This document shows, one piece after another, positions 27,156 to 34,622 of a stretch of DNA of 64,000 nt. The number at the start of each line of letters is the position of its first letter. Positions within the stretch are counted from its first letter, which is position 1. The position numbers were made by a program, and so were the translations under genes. Source of the DNA: Runella sp. SP2 (GTDB lineage Bacteria; Bacteroidota; Bacteroidia; Cytophagales; Spirosomataceae); contig NZ_CP031030.1 in NCBI RefSeq assembly GCF_003711225.1, positions 2,604,001 to 2,668,000 of the forward strand. The letters run 5' to 3'. The notes beneath the pieces are model-generated. The model searched no databases, was not told where the DNA came from, and worked only from the letters and a program-made list of their open reading frames with translations.

Positions 27156-27271
27156 AAATTCTTAATACATCCTTCATCTTGCATTAATCATGAGGTAATA
27201 TCCACATTCTTACTTTGTGACCTGAAATAATCAAATTCTTCTTCATTCTTACAATTAACCATTCTGTACTT

Positions 27272-30200
27272 ATGTTACAAACTCTACCCCCAATTTTAGG
27301 GAAGAAAATCTGGGTGCTAAGTTGTTTAGCGCTTTGTTTTTGCATCACGGTGTTTGCACAAGACATGACTGTGCAAGGAAAAATTATCGACGCCGAAAAT
27401 AACTCTCCGTTGCCTGGCGTGAGTATCGTTATTAAAGGAACAAACAAAGGCACTAATACAGATGCGCAAGGCAAATACCGCCTGAGTGTGCCTGCTAACG
27501 CCTCTCTGGTTTTTTCGTTTGTGGGTTATACTCCTCAAGAAATTTCGGTGGGCAATCGTACCGTCATTGACCTCTCTATGGCGCAAGATTTTCGTCAACT
27601 GAATGAAATTGTTGTAACTGCGCTTGGTATCAAAAAAGACGTTCGTCGCACGGGGGTTTCTATTCAAGGAATCGACGCGAGCCAAACCATCAAAGCCCGT
27701 GAACCCAATGCAGTTCAGGGATTGGTTGGCAAGGTAGCGGGTTTAACGATTGGAATGAGCGCCGAAATGCTCCGTCGTCCACAAGTAATACTTCGTGGTA
27801 ATACGGACATTTTGTACGTAGTAGATGGTGTACCTATCAACTCCGACACTTGGAACATCAGCCCCGACGACATCGAAAGCTACTCCGTATTGAAAGGAGC
27901 TTCGGCATCGGCTTTGTATGGTTTCCGTGGCAAAAACGGCGCTATTTTGATTACAACCAAGCGTGGCTCAAAAGATAAACGTGGCTTTGCGGTTGATTTT
28001 AACTCCTCAACCATGTTTGACAACGGATTTAACGCCATTCCAAAAGTACAAGACCAGTATGGCCCTGGCGACCACGGTGTTTATGAGTTTGTGGATGGTC
28101 GTGGGGGCGGTAAAAACGACGGAGATTATGACGTCTGGGGACCAAAATTTGAAGGTCAACTCATTTCGCAATATGATAGTCCTATTGACCCTGCAACTGG
28201 TAAGCGCATGCCTACTCCGTGGATCGCTCGCGGAACAGATAACTTAAAGAGGTATTTAGAAACGGGCGTTTTGTCCACCAATAACATCGCGGTTTCGGCC
28301 TCAGGTGACAAATACAACGCCCGCTTTTCGTTGTCGAATACCTATCAAAAAGGAATCGTTCCAAACACCCGCCTCAACAGTTCTACCTTCAATACTTCGT
28401 TTGATTATAAGTTTAGCAATAAACTTTCTTTTGAGTCAAACTTGCAGTATAACCGTCAACAATCGCCCAACTTCCCTGACGTAAACTATGGACCTAACTC
28501 CATGATTTACAACATCATCATTTGGGCAGGTGCCGATTGGAACATCGACGACATGCGCAATTATTGGCAGCCTGGCAAAGAGGGTGTACAACAAATTTAC
28601 GCCGAATATCAGCGTTATAACAACCCTTACTTTATGGCGTATGAGTGGCTACGGGGACACAATAAAACCGACATTGTGGGTCAAGTGGCGATGAAATACC
28701 AAATCGCCAACGGCATCGAAGCCATGTTGCGTACCCAAGTCTCGTCGTGGAATACCCTTCGTACCGAAAAATTCCCGTTTTCGATGGGCACGTACGGACG
28801 CGACGAACGCCGTGGCGACTACCGCGAAGACCAGCGCAATTTGTTTGACAACAACACAGAATTGTTGGTGAAAATTGACAAAAAAATTGGCACTAATTTT
28901 TCGGTCAATGGTTTTGTAGGTGGAAATATCCGTACGTTCAACTTCAACTATAATTTTACTACCACTGACTACCTCAACGTACCAGGTGTTTATAGTTTTG
29001 CCAACTCAGCCAACCCTGTTCGACTCAGCAACTTCCGTTCGGCTATGGGGGTAAATTCGGCCTACTACTCAGCCGACTTTTCCTTCAAAAACTTATTAAC
29101 AGTCTCTACTACAGGGCGTATGGACCAGTTATCAACGCTTCCCAAAGGGAACAACACGTTCTTTTACCCTTCGGTAGCTGCAAGTTTTGTCGTTTCTGAT
29201 TTGGTTCAAAATTTAGGCCCCATTTCGTTTCTAAAGTTGCGTGGGTCGTATGCCAACGTAAAAGATGGTTTAACCTCTTCGTCGTTCTCAGGCATCGGTT
29301 TGGGCTACGGCGACTCATACACCTCTTCGTACGACGGGCCAACTTACCAAAACTCCGCCGTTTACAGTACGCCATTGACCTACAACAACCAACCTGCGGC
29401 CTTTTTTACAAACACGCTCAACAATGCCCAAATTAAGCCCAACTCTACTTCTCAGACTGAGTTTGGAGCTGACATTCGTTTCTTACACAACCGCCTCAGC
29501 TTTGATGCTGCCTATTTTATCTCAAACGATGGGCCTCGTATCTTTAACTTGCCTCTTTCTACAACAACAGGGTATTCGGCGGCTTTAGTAAACGGTATCA
29601 AAACCCAGAAAAAAGGGGTTGAGCTTTCAATAACTGGTACGCCCATCAAAAATCTCAATGGATTAAATTGGGAAATTTTGGCCAACTGGTCCACATTCAA
29701 GGAGCGTTTGACTGAGATTTATCCAGGCGTTGAACGCTTGAATCAATTCTTGAAAGTAGGCGACCGCACCGATGCCTATTACGACCAAACGTTTATCCGT
29801 ACGCAAGATGGCCAATTGATTAATGATGCGGGTGGACGCCCAATCATCAACCCAGTTAGTCAATTCCTCGGCTACCTAAATCCAGACTGGGTATGGGGCT
29901 TAAACAACCGCTTCAATTACAAAAACTGGAATTTCAGCTTCCAATTTGACGGACGTGTAGGTGGTGTCATTGCCAATTACATTCAGCGTCAGACTTTCCG
30001 TGGTGGTCGTCACATTGCTACGGTAGAAGGCGCTATGGGTGAAGCCCGTTTCCAGGACTACAAAGGCGTAAAATCATACGTTGGCGACGGCGTGGTAGTT
30101 TCCAATAATGTAGCTATCAAATACGATGTTGATGGCAACATCACCAACTATGGCGAGCTTCAGTTTACCCCAAATACCACGAAGCAGTTCCTCCAAGACT

Positions 30201-30478
30201 ACATCAGCCGTCGGTATAGCCCCAACGGTGGCAACCTAATGGATCGTTCGTTTGCCAAACTTCGCGAGGTCGTTGTAGGTTACAATTTGCCAGCCAATTT
30301 GCTCCAAAAGACGTTCTTCAAACAAGCAAGCATCTCGTTTGTTGGTCGTAACTTACTGTATTTTGCCGAGAAAAAAGACATTGACCTCGATCAGTTTGCA
30401 AACGGCTCACAAGGCAGTTCTGACCTTCAAACACCGACCATGCGTCGTTATGGAGTAAACATCAATTTGACATTCTAA
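27272..30478 (+). CDS. SusC/RagA-type TonB-dependent outer-membrane transporter
   Basis: Outer-membrane transporter of 1068 residues that pairs with a SusD lipoprotein. A signal peptide (to VFAQ near residue 30) is followed by a carboxypeptidase-regulatory-like domain (VQGKIIDAENNSPLPGVSI), the plug (VVTALGIKKDVRRTG, DILYVVDGVPI, SYSVLKGASASALYG with NGAILITTKRG) and a beta-barrel ending in NLTF. Energy comes from TonB. The cargo cannot be read directly, but the neighbouring genes on both sides concern C-P or phosphoester chemistry, so a phosphonate conjugate is inferred. Two hairpins lie between it and susD. Confidence 0.95.
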   Translation: MLQTLPPILGKKIWVLSCLALCFCITVFAQDMTVQGKIIDAENNSPLPGVSIVIKGTNKGTNTDAQGKYRLSVPANASLVFSFVGYTPQEISVGNRTVIDLSMAQDFRQLNEIVVTALGIKKDVRRTGVSIQGIDASQTIKAREPNAVQGLVGKVAGLTIGMSAEMLRRPQVILRGNTDILYVVDGVPINSDTWNISPDDIESYSVLKGASASALYGFRGKNGAILITTKRGSKDKRGFAVDFNSSTMFDNGFNAIPKVQDQYGPGDHGVYEFVDGRGGGKNDGDYDVWGPKFEGQLISQYDSPIDPATGKRMPTPWIARGTDNLKRYLETGVLSTNNIAVSASGDKYNARFSLSNTYQKGIVPNTRLNSSTFNTSFDYKFSNKLSFESNLQYNRQQSPNFPDVNYGPNSMIYNIIIWAGADWNIDDMRNYWQPGKEGVQQIYAEYQRYNNPYFMAYEWLRGHNKTDIVGQVAMKYQIANGIEAMLRTQVSSWNTLRTEKFPFSMGTYGRDERRGDYREDQRNLFDNNTELLVKIDKKIGTNFSVNGFVGGNIRTFNFNYNFTTTDYLNVPGVYSFANSANPVRLSNFRSAMGVNSAYYSADFSFKNLLTVSTTGRMDQLSTLPKGNNTFFYPSVAASFVVSDLVQNLGPISFLKLRGSYANVKDGLTSSSFSGIGLGYGDSYTSSYDGPTYQNSAVYSTPLTYNNQPAAFFTNTLNNAQIKPNSTSQTEFGADIRFLHNRLSFDAAYFISNDGPRIFNLPLSTTTGYSAALVNGIKTQKKGVELSITGTPIKNLNGLNWEILANWSTFKERLTEIYPGVERLNQFLKVGDRTDAYYDQTFIRTQDGQLINDAGGRPIINPVSQFLGYLNPDWVWGLNNRFNYKNWNFSFQFDGRVGGVIANYIQRQTFRGGRHIATVEGAMGEARFQDYKGVKSYVGDGVVVSNNVAIKYDVDGNITNYGELQFTPNTTKQFLQDYISRRYSPNGGNLMDRSFAKLREVVVGYNLPANLLQKTFFKQASISFVGRNLLYFAEKKDIDLDQFANGSQGSSDLQTPTMRRYGVNINLTF

Positions 30479-30482
30479 AACA

Positions 30483-30509
30483 AAGCCCCCAAACCCCCAA
30501 TGGGGGCTT
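30483..30509 (+). terminator. C-run/G-run hairpin after susC (repeat family)
   Basis: AAGCCCCC (30483-30490) pairs with GGGGGCTT (30502-30509). The composition and the CCCCCAATGGGGG core resemble the terminal repeats of the metH insertion. It could lower read-through into susD. Confidence 0.6.
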
Positions 30510-30553
30510 CGTTCAGCAAACTTTGACAGCTGCCAAGATGTACTGAACGAAGC
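30506..30553 (+). terminator. Second hairpin between susC and susD
   Basis: GCTTCGTTCAG (30506-30516) and CTGAACGAAGC (30543-30553) form an 11-bp perfect stem with a 26-nt loop. Its left arm overlaps the right arm of the previous hairpin by four bases, so the two structures compete. Confidence 0.55.
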
Positions 30554-30587
30554 AAAAATTCGGGGATTCACATAAAATTTTATACCG

Positions 30588-32087
30588 ATGAAAAATATTT
30601 TTAGACTTCTGTTATTATTCCCACTTTGGGGATTAGGGGGGTGTCAAGATTTTACTACCCTCGAAAAAGACCCTAACCGCCCAGTCAACGCACCCGCTTC
30701 GTTGGTTTTCAATGGCATTTTGAACGACATGTACAATGTTGTCAACGCTGGCAGTGCTTGGGGAGACAAAGCCCGTTGGAACCAGTATTATTGCTCAAAC
30801 TACAATTATTACGCGACCAACGAATATTCTTGGACTACCACCGACCTCTACTATTTTACGATAAAAAACGTATTAAAAATGGAGGAAGAGGCCAAAAGAG
30901 CAGGGCTACCCGAGCAAAATCCTTACAGTGCTTTGGGCAAATTTTTTCGGGCTTATTTCTTCGAAAATATGACAAAGCGCGTGGGTGATATTCCCATGAC
31001 GGAAGCCCTCAAAGGGTTGGAATCACCTACACCAAAATACGACACTCAAAAAGCGGTGTACGTTCAGGTTTTGAAGTGGTTAGACAGCTCCAACGACGAA
31101 TTATCCGCCCTTATCGCCAAAGGAGATCGCAATTTATCGGGCGACATTTACCTAGGCAATGACCTTGTCAAATGGCAAAGAGCGGTTAATTCGTTCAAAA
31201 TGAGGGTACTGATAAGTCTTAGTAGCAAAGATGCTGACGGTGAGTTGCAGGTAAAACAACGTTTTGCCGAAATGGTTAGCAACCCCACCAAATTCCCAGT
31301 ACAAGCAAGCATGAGCGATAACCTTCAATATACTTTTAATAACTTTAATAAGTACCCCCGAAACCCATCCAATTTTGGTTTCAATGCCACGCGTGAGAAC
31401 ATGGCCAAGACGTACATTGATTTGCTCGTAGCCCGCAAAGATCCGCGCGTTTTTGTCGTTGCCGAACCTGCCGAAGCCAAAATCAATGCAGGTTTGAAAG
31501 CCACCGATTACGAAGCTTACGTAGGAGCTTCTTCGGGAGAAGATTTGGCCGATATGAGTACCAGAGTGCTCAAGGGAGAATATTCTTTCCAAAAACGTGC
31601 TCGGTATTATTCTAACGACGTCGGCGAGGCGCTTTTCCTCATTGGTTATCCTGAGTTATGCTTCAACATTGCCGAAGGTATCAATCGTGGTTGGGCTACA
31701 GGTGATGCCGCTTCTTGGTACAAAAAAGGCATTGAAGCATCCATGAGCCACTATGGTATCGCAGACGTAACAGCGCTAACCACTTACCTCGACGGTACGC
31801 TGGTAAAATATGCAGGCAACAACGAAACGGGTTTAAACCAAATCGTTACTCAAAAGTATATTGCTTTCTTCCAAAATTCAGGATTAGAAGCATTTTATAA
31901 CCAACGCCGTACGGGCATTCCTACTTTTTTGACAGGGGTAGGCACTGGCAACAGTGGTCGAATCCCAAAGCGCTGGCAATACCCAGCCACCGAACGTACC
32001 ACCAACGTAACTAACTATAACTCTGCCCTTTCCTCACAGTTCACTGGTAAAGACGACGTGAACGATCTTATGTGGTTATTGAAATAA
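30588..32087 (+). CDS. SusD/RagB-type nutrient-binding outer-membrane lipoprotein (SusD-like 2)
   Basis: A 499-residue lipoprotein with lipobox LWGLGGC (C19), partner lid of the SusC transporter just upstream. The start of the mature part (CQDFTTLEKDPNRPVNAPASLV) and the C-terminal LNQIVTQKYIAFFQNSGLEAFYNQRRTGIP with PKRWQYPATERTTN are typical of the SusD-like 2 subgroup, which often contacts substrates other than starch. Tetratricopeptide-like helices fill the middle. It ends 29 nt before an intrinsic terminator. Confidence 0.95.
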   Translation: MKNIFRLLLLFPLWGLGGCQDFTTLEKDPNRPVNAPASLVFNGILNDMYNVVNAGSAWGDKARWNQYYCSNYNYYATNEYSWTTTDLYYFTIKNVLKMEEEAKRAGLPEQNPYSALGKFFRAYFFENMTKRVGDIPMTEALKGLESPTPKYDTQKAVYVQVLKWLDSSNDELSALIAKGDRNLSGDIYLGNDLVKWQRAVNSFKMRVLISLSSKDADGELQVKQRFAEMVSNPTKFPVQASMSDNLQYTFNNFNKYPRNPSNFGFNATRENMAKTYIDLLVARKDPRVFVVAEPAEAKINAGLKATDYEAYVGASSGEDLADMSTRVLKGEYSFQKRARYYSNDVGEALFLIGYPELCFNIAEGINRGWATGDAASWYKKGIEASMSHYGIADVTALTTYLDGTLVKYAGNNETGLNQIVTQKYIAFFQNSGLEAFYNQRRTGIPTFLTGVGTGNSGRIPKRWQYPATERTTNVTNYNSALSSQFTGKDDVNDLMWLLK

Positions 32088-32116
32088 TTGTTTTACTCAA
32101 AGGCTAAGTGAACACT

Positions 32117-32150
32117 AAAGCGGGTAGTTTTCTTCCCGCTTTATTTTTTA
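32117..32150 (+). terminator. Intrinsic terminator after susD
   Basis: AAAGCGGG (32117-32124) and CCCGCTTT (32135-32142), then ATTTTTTA. The following enzyme gene therefore depends on read-through or its own promoter. Confidence 0.85.
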
Positions 32151-32180
32151 AAGTAGTGTTAAACTCAATCATTTATACCC

Positions 32181-33257
32181 ATGAAAGCTACAATGGCTTG
32201 CATCTACCTTTTGTTGATTACTTTTTCAAGCATTGCCCAGCGCCAAACCGAAAATGTCATTCTGGTTACCACCGATGGCCTTCGCTGGCAAGAAATGTTT
32301 GGAGGAGCTGATTCTTCCCTCCTTTTTGACCCAACTTATACCAGCGACACGGCCAAATTAATAAAACAATTTTGGGCCAGTACCGCCGAAGAACGCCGCC
32401 AAAAACTCCTCCCTTTTTTCTGGAATACGGTGGCAACACAAGGTCAACTCTACGGCAACCGCTGGAATGGCAGTAAAATGAATGTCTCGAATACCTATTG
32501 GTTTAGCTACCCAGGATACAACGAAATTTTGAGTGGCTTTGCTGATGAACGAATCAACTCAAACGACAAAATCGACAACCCAAACACCACCGTTTTTGAG
32601 TTTATCAACAACCAACCAAAGTACAAAGGTAAAGTAGCTAGCTATGCAACTTGGGATGTGGTACCGCACATTATCAATGAAAAACGAACTGGCATTCCTG
32701 TCAATGCAGGCCACGAACCCGTCGCTAACCCCAACCCTCGCGAACAATTGCTAAACGATATTCAAGACAAGTTACCCAGCCCCTGGGGTGAAACTCGCCA
32801 AGATTTTATTACCTATTACATGGCCAAAGAATACATTCAAAAAAATAAGCCTAAGGTATTTTTCTTATCGTTTGACGAAACCGATGACTTTGCCCACGCG
32901 GGTAAATATGACCAGTATTTGCTAACGGCCAACATGGTAGATAAATTCATCGCAGATTTGTGGACTTACCTCCAATCACAACCCGAATACAAAGGTAAAA
33001 CCACGATTTTGCTCACCACCGACCACGGACGCGGACATACACCCAAAGCCCGCTGGAAAGACCACGGCACCAAAACCCCCGATTGTTTTCAAATCTGGAT
33101 GGGAGCGATGGGGCCTGATACCCCCGCCAAAGGCGAAGTAAAACACGCCGAAGTATTATTTCAAAACCAAATTGCCCAAACATTAGCCTCAGCCTTGGGA
33201 TTGAATTTTACTTGTGAACATTCAGTAGGAGAAGCTATACAAACGGTTTTTAAGTAA
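32181..33257 (+). CDS. Secreted alkaline-phosphatase-superfamily hydrolase
   Basis: A 358-residue exported enzyme (signal peptide ending SSIAQ near residue 20). The superfamily's two-metal site is visible: D32 in VTTDG, a probable nucleophile S109 in WFSYPGYNEILSG (Thr or Ser in the family), D235-x3-H239 in ETDDFAHAG, D281-H282 in TTDHGRG and H295 in KDHGTK. This layout is shared by nucleotide pyrophosphatase/phosphodiesterases, phosphonate monoester hydrolases and phosphonoacetate hydrolase. Its place between SusCD and a PhnZ-like oxygenase suggests it frees a phosphonate or phosphate from a larger molecule in the periplasm. Exact substrate unknown. Confidence 0.87.
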   Translation: MKATMACIYLLLITFSSIAQRQTENVILVTTDGLRWQEMFGGADSSLLFDPTYTSDTAKLIKQFWASTAEERRQKLLPFFWNTVATQGQLYGNRWNGSKMNVSNTYWFSYPGYNEILSGFADERINSNDKIDNPNTTVFEFINNQPKYKGKVASYATWDVVPHIINEKRTGIPVNAGHEPVANPNPREQLLNDIQDKLPSPWGETRQDFITYYMAKEYIQKNKPKVFFLSFDETDDFAHAGKYDQYLLTANMVDKFIADLWTYLQSQPEYKGKTTILLTTDHGRGHTPKARWKDHGTKTPDCFQIWMGAMGPDTPAKGEVKHAEVLFQNQIAQTLASALGLNFTCEHSVGEAIQTVFK

Positions 33258-33270
33258 AATCTAAAGCTTC

Positions 33271-33418
33271 GTCTGACGATGGTCGAAGGTCAGACGATAG
33301 TCAGACCGAAAGATAGTCGAAGGTCAGACGATAGTCAGACCGAAAGCAAGGCGATATACATAAAATCGTATAAAGCTTCTTCTGACTACCGTCTGACGAA
33401 GAAACACGATAGTCAGAC
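33271..33418. repeat. Array of GTCWGAC heptamers with a 34-bp tandem duplication
   Basis: GTCTGAC at 33271 and 33391, and GTCAGAC at 33289, 33300, 33323, 33334 and 33412, plus a near copy at 33380. GTCWGAC is its own complement apart from the centre. A 31-nt stretch (33282-33312) repeats exactly at 33316-33346, period 34. CGATAGTCAGAC occurs three times. The array fills most of the 209-bp gap before the HD oxygenase gene. Confidence 0.85.
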
Positions 33419-33466
33419 CGAAAACAACGGCTAAACACCAATATTACATTATTTAACAACAAAACG

Positions 33467-34012
33467 ATGTCCGCAATCACCAGCATTCGTCAACTTTTTG
33501 AAGCACAAGGCGATGACCAATACTACGGCGAAGACGTGAGCCAACTCGAACACGCTGCCCAAGGTGCCGATTTAGCCCGCAAAGGCGGGTTTGACAGAGA
33601 AGTACAGGTAGCTGCTTTTTTACACGACATTGGTCACTTAATGCCCACCGAGCTTGAAGAAGAACTCATGGCCGAATATGGCCGAAAAGACCACGAAGAA
33701 GTAGCTGCCGAGTGGCTACGCGCCCAAGGTTTTCCCGAAAAAGTCTGCATTTTAGTCGCCAACCACGTCAATGCAAAGCGGTATTTGACCTTTAAAAACC
33801 CAAAATATTTTGCTGGCTTATCCGAAGCGAGTTTAAAAACGTTAGAGTTTCAAGGGGGCCCAATGAATGCTGAAGAAGCAGCTGAGTTTGAACAAAACCC
33901 TTACTTTGACTTAATCATTCAGATGCGTCGCTGGGACGAAGCCGCCAAAGTAACAGGTTTAGCCAAACCCGATTTGGAATATTACTTACAACTTTGTGAA
34001 AGGGTGTTATAA
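33467..34012 (+). CDS. PhnZ/TmpB-type HD-domain oxygenase (predicted C-P bond cleavage)
   Basis: A 181-residue HD-domain protein with every feature of the mixed-valent diiron oxygenases that cleave 1-hydroxy-2-aminoethylphosphonates. The substrate loop reads Y19-Y-G-E22-DVSQLEH. The metal ligands are H29, H53-D54, H76, H100 and D157. Their spacing (24, 1, 22, 24, 57) nearly equals that of PhnZ, with one extra residue before H76, and K104 and S122 fall at PhnZ substrate-binding positions. Domain families TIGR03276 (phosphonate-operon HD proteins) fit. No PhnY or TmpA hydroxylase is in the window, so its hydroxylated substrate must be imported or made elsewhere. Cytoplasmic. Confidence 0.88.
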   Translation: MSAITSIRQLFEAQGDDQYYGEDVSQLEHAAQGADLARKGGFDREVQVAAFLHDIGHLMPTELEEELMAEYGRKDHEEVAAEWLRAQGFPEKVCILVANHVNAKRYLTFKNPKYFAGLSEASLKTLEFQGGPMNAEEAAEFEQNPYFDLIIQMRRWDEAAKVTGLAKPDLEYYLQLCERVL

Positions 34013-34015
34013 AAC

Positions 34016-34041
34016 GAGGCCTGATGAATCCATCAGGCCTC
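34016..34041. terminator. Bidirectional hairpin between the HD oxygenase and the lysine-rich protein
   Basis: Perfect 11-bp stem GAGGCCTGATG (34016-34026) and CATCAGGCCTC (34031-34041), loop AATC, between convergent genes. Confidence 0.82.
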
Positions 34042-34048
34042 AATGTAC

Positions 34049-34378
34049 TTACCCTTGCGTAGCTTCTTCTGTTGAACTTGGAGCAGTTTCTACTTGTCGC
34101 GCTTCAACTACTGCTGTTTCTTGCTTATTCTTTTCCGATTTTTTGGAAGTTTTCCCTTTTTTGAGCTTACCTTCTTTTTTACTTACTTTTTCGGCTTTCT
34201 TGGCTTCTTTCGCTTTTTCTTTTTCTTCTTTCTTAGCAAATTTAGCCAGCTTCTTCGCTAATTTCTCGGCTGCTTTGCCCACAGCTTTTTTCACTTTTTT
34301 TGAGCTAGTCTCGTCGGTAAGTGCGGCGGTTATTTTCTCAATAATTGCACTTGCTTGGGCTTTCTTTTCAGATTTCAT
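34049..34378 (-). CDS. Lysine/alanine-rich histone H1-like protein
   Basis: A 109-residue protein with a short helical N-terminus (MKSEKKAQASAIIEKITAAL) and a long strongly basic middle built of KKA, AKK and KKE units, then an acidic, threonine/serine tail. The composition resembles the C-terminal domain of histone H1 and the H1-like proteins of some bacteria, which bind DNA without sequence preference. It has no signal peptide or other domain. The opposite-strand frame over the same bases is phenylalanine-rich and only mirrors the lysine codons. It could instead be an RNA-binding or ribosome-associated protein. Confidence 0.7.
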   Translation of the reverse strand: MKSEKKAQASAIIEKITAALTDETSSKKVKKAVGKAAEKLAKKLAKFAKKEEKEKAKEAKKAEKVSKKEGKLKKGKTSKKSEKNKQETAVVEARQVETAPSSTEEATQG

Positions 34379-34622
34379 TGTTGGTTTACTGATTTAAAAG
34401 GTTCAAATAAAAAAATCTACAAATACATAGCTATTTTTCGGTTAAAACAAAATTTTCAAGTTATGTTTATGTTAAGTTTCTAATACGACAAAAAGCAACT
34501 CAAGCATAAAAGATTCCTTTTTTTAGTAAAAATAACCATTTCTTAACTTCTTCCCTTAGCCTTTATGTACACTTTTGTCGTAGTATTGCTACCTGTTCCA
34601 TTTTCATCACCAACTTTTCTAT

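Larger units (their letters stand above)
26925..27271. promoter_or_regulatory. Divergent control region of the phosphonate locus
   Basis: An AT-rich 347-bp spacer between the PhnX-like gene and susC. It contains two separate dyads (26949-27000 and 27135-27155, listed on their own) and a TAccTTTG box for the leftward operon. No gene fits here. No regulator is encoded in the adjacent genes, so the protein that reads these sites is unknown. Confidence 0.7.

Noticed and set aside
33281-33418. Possible CRISPR array because of repeated 31-nt units
   Set aside because: Only two long copies are present, the interval between them is 3 nt and there is no spacer pattern or cas gene nearby.
33996-34397. 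Phenylalanine/serine-rich frame on the plus strand
   Set aside because: It is the complement of the lysine-rich H1-like gene (AAR codons read as TTY) and overlaps the hairpin and the end of the HD gene.
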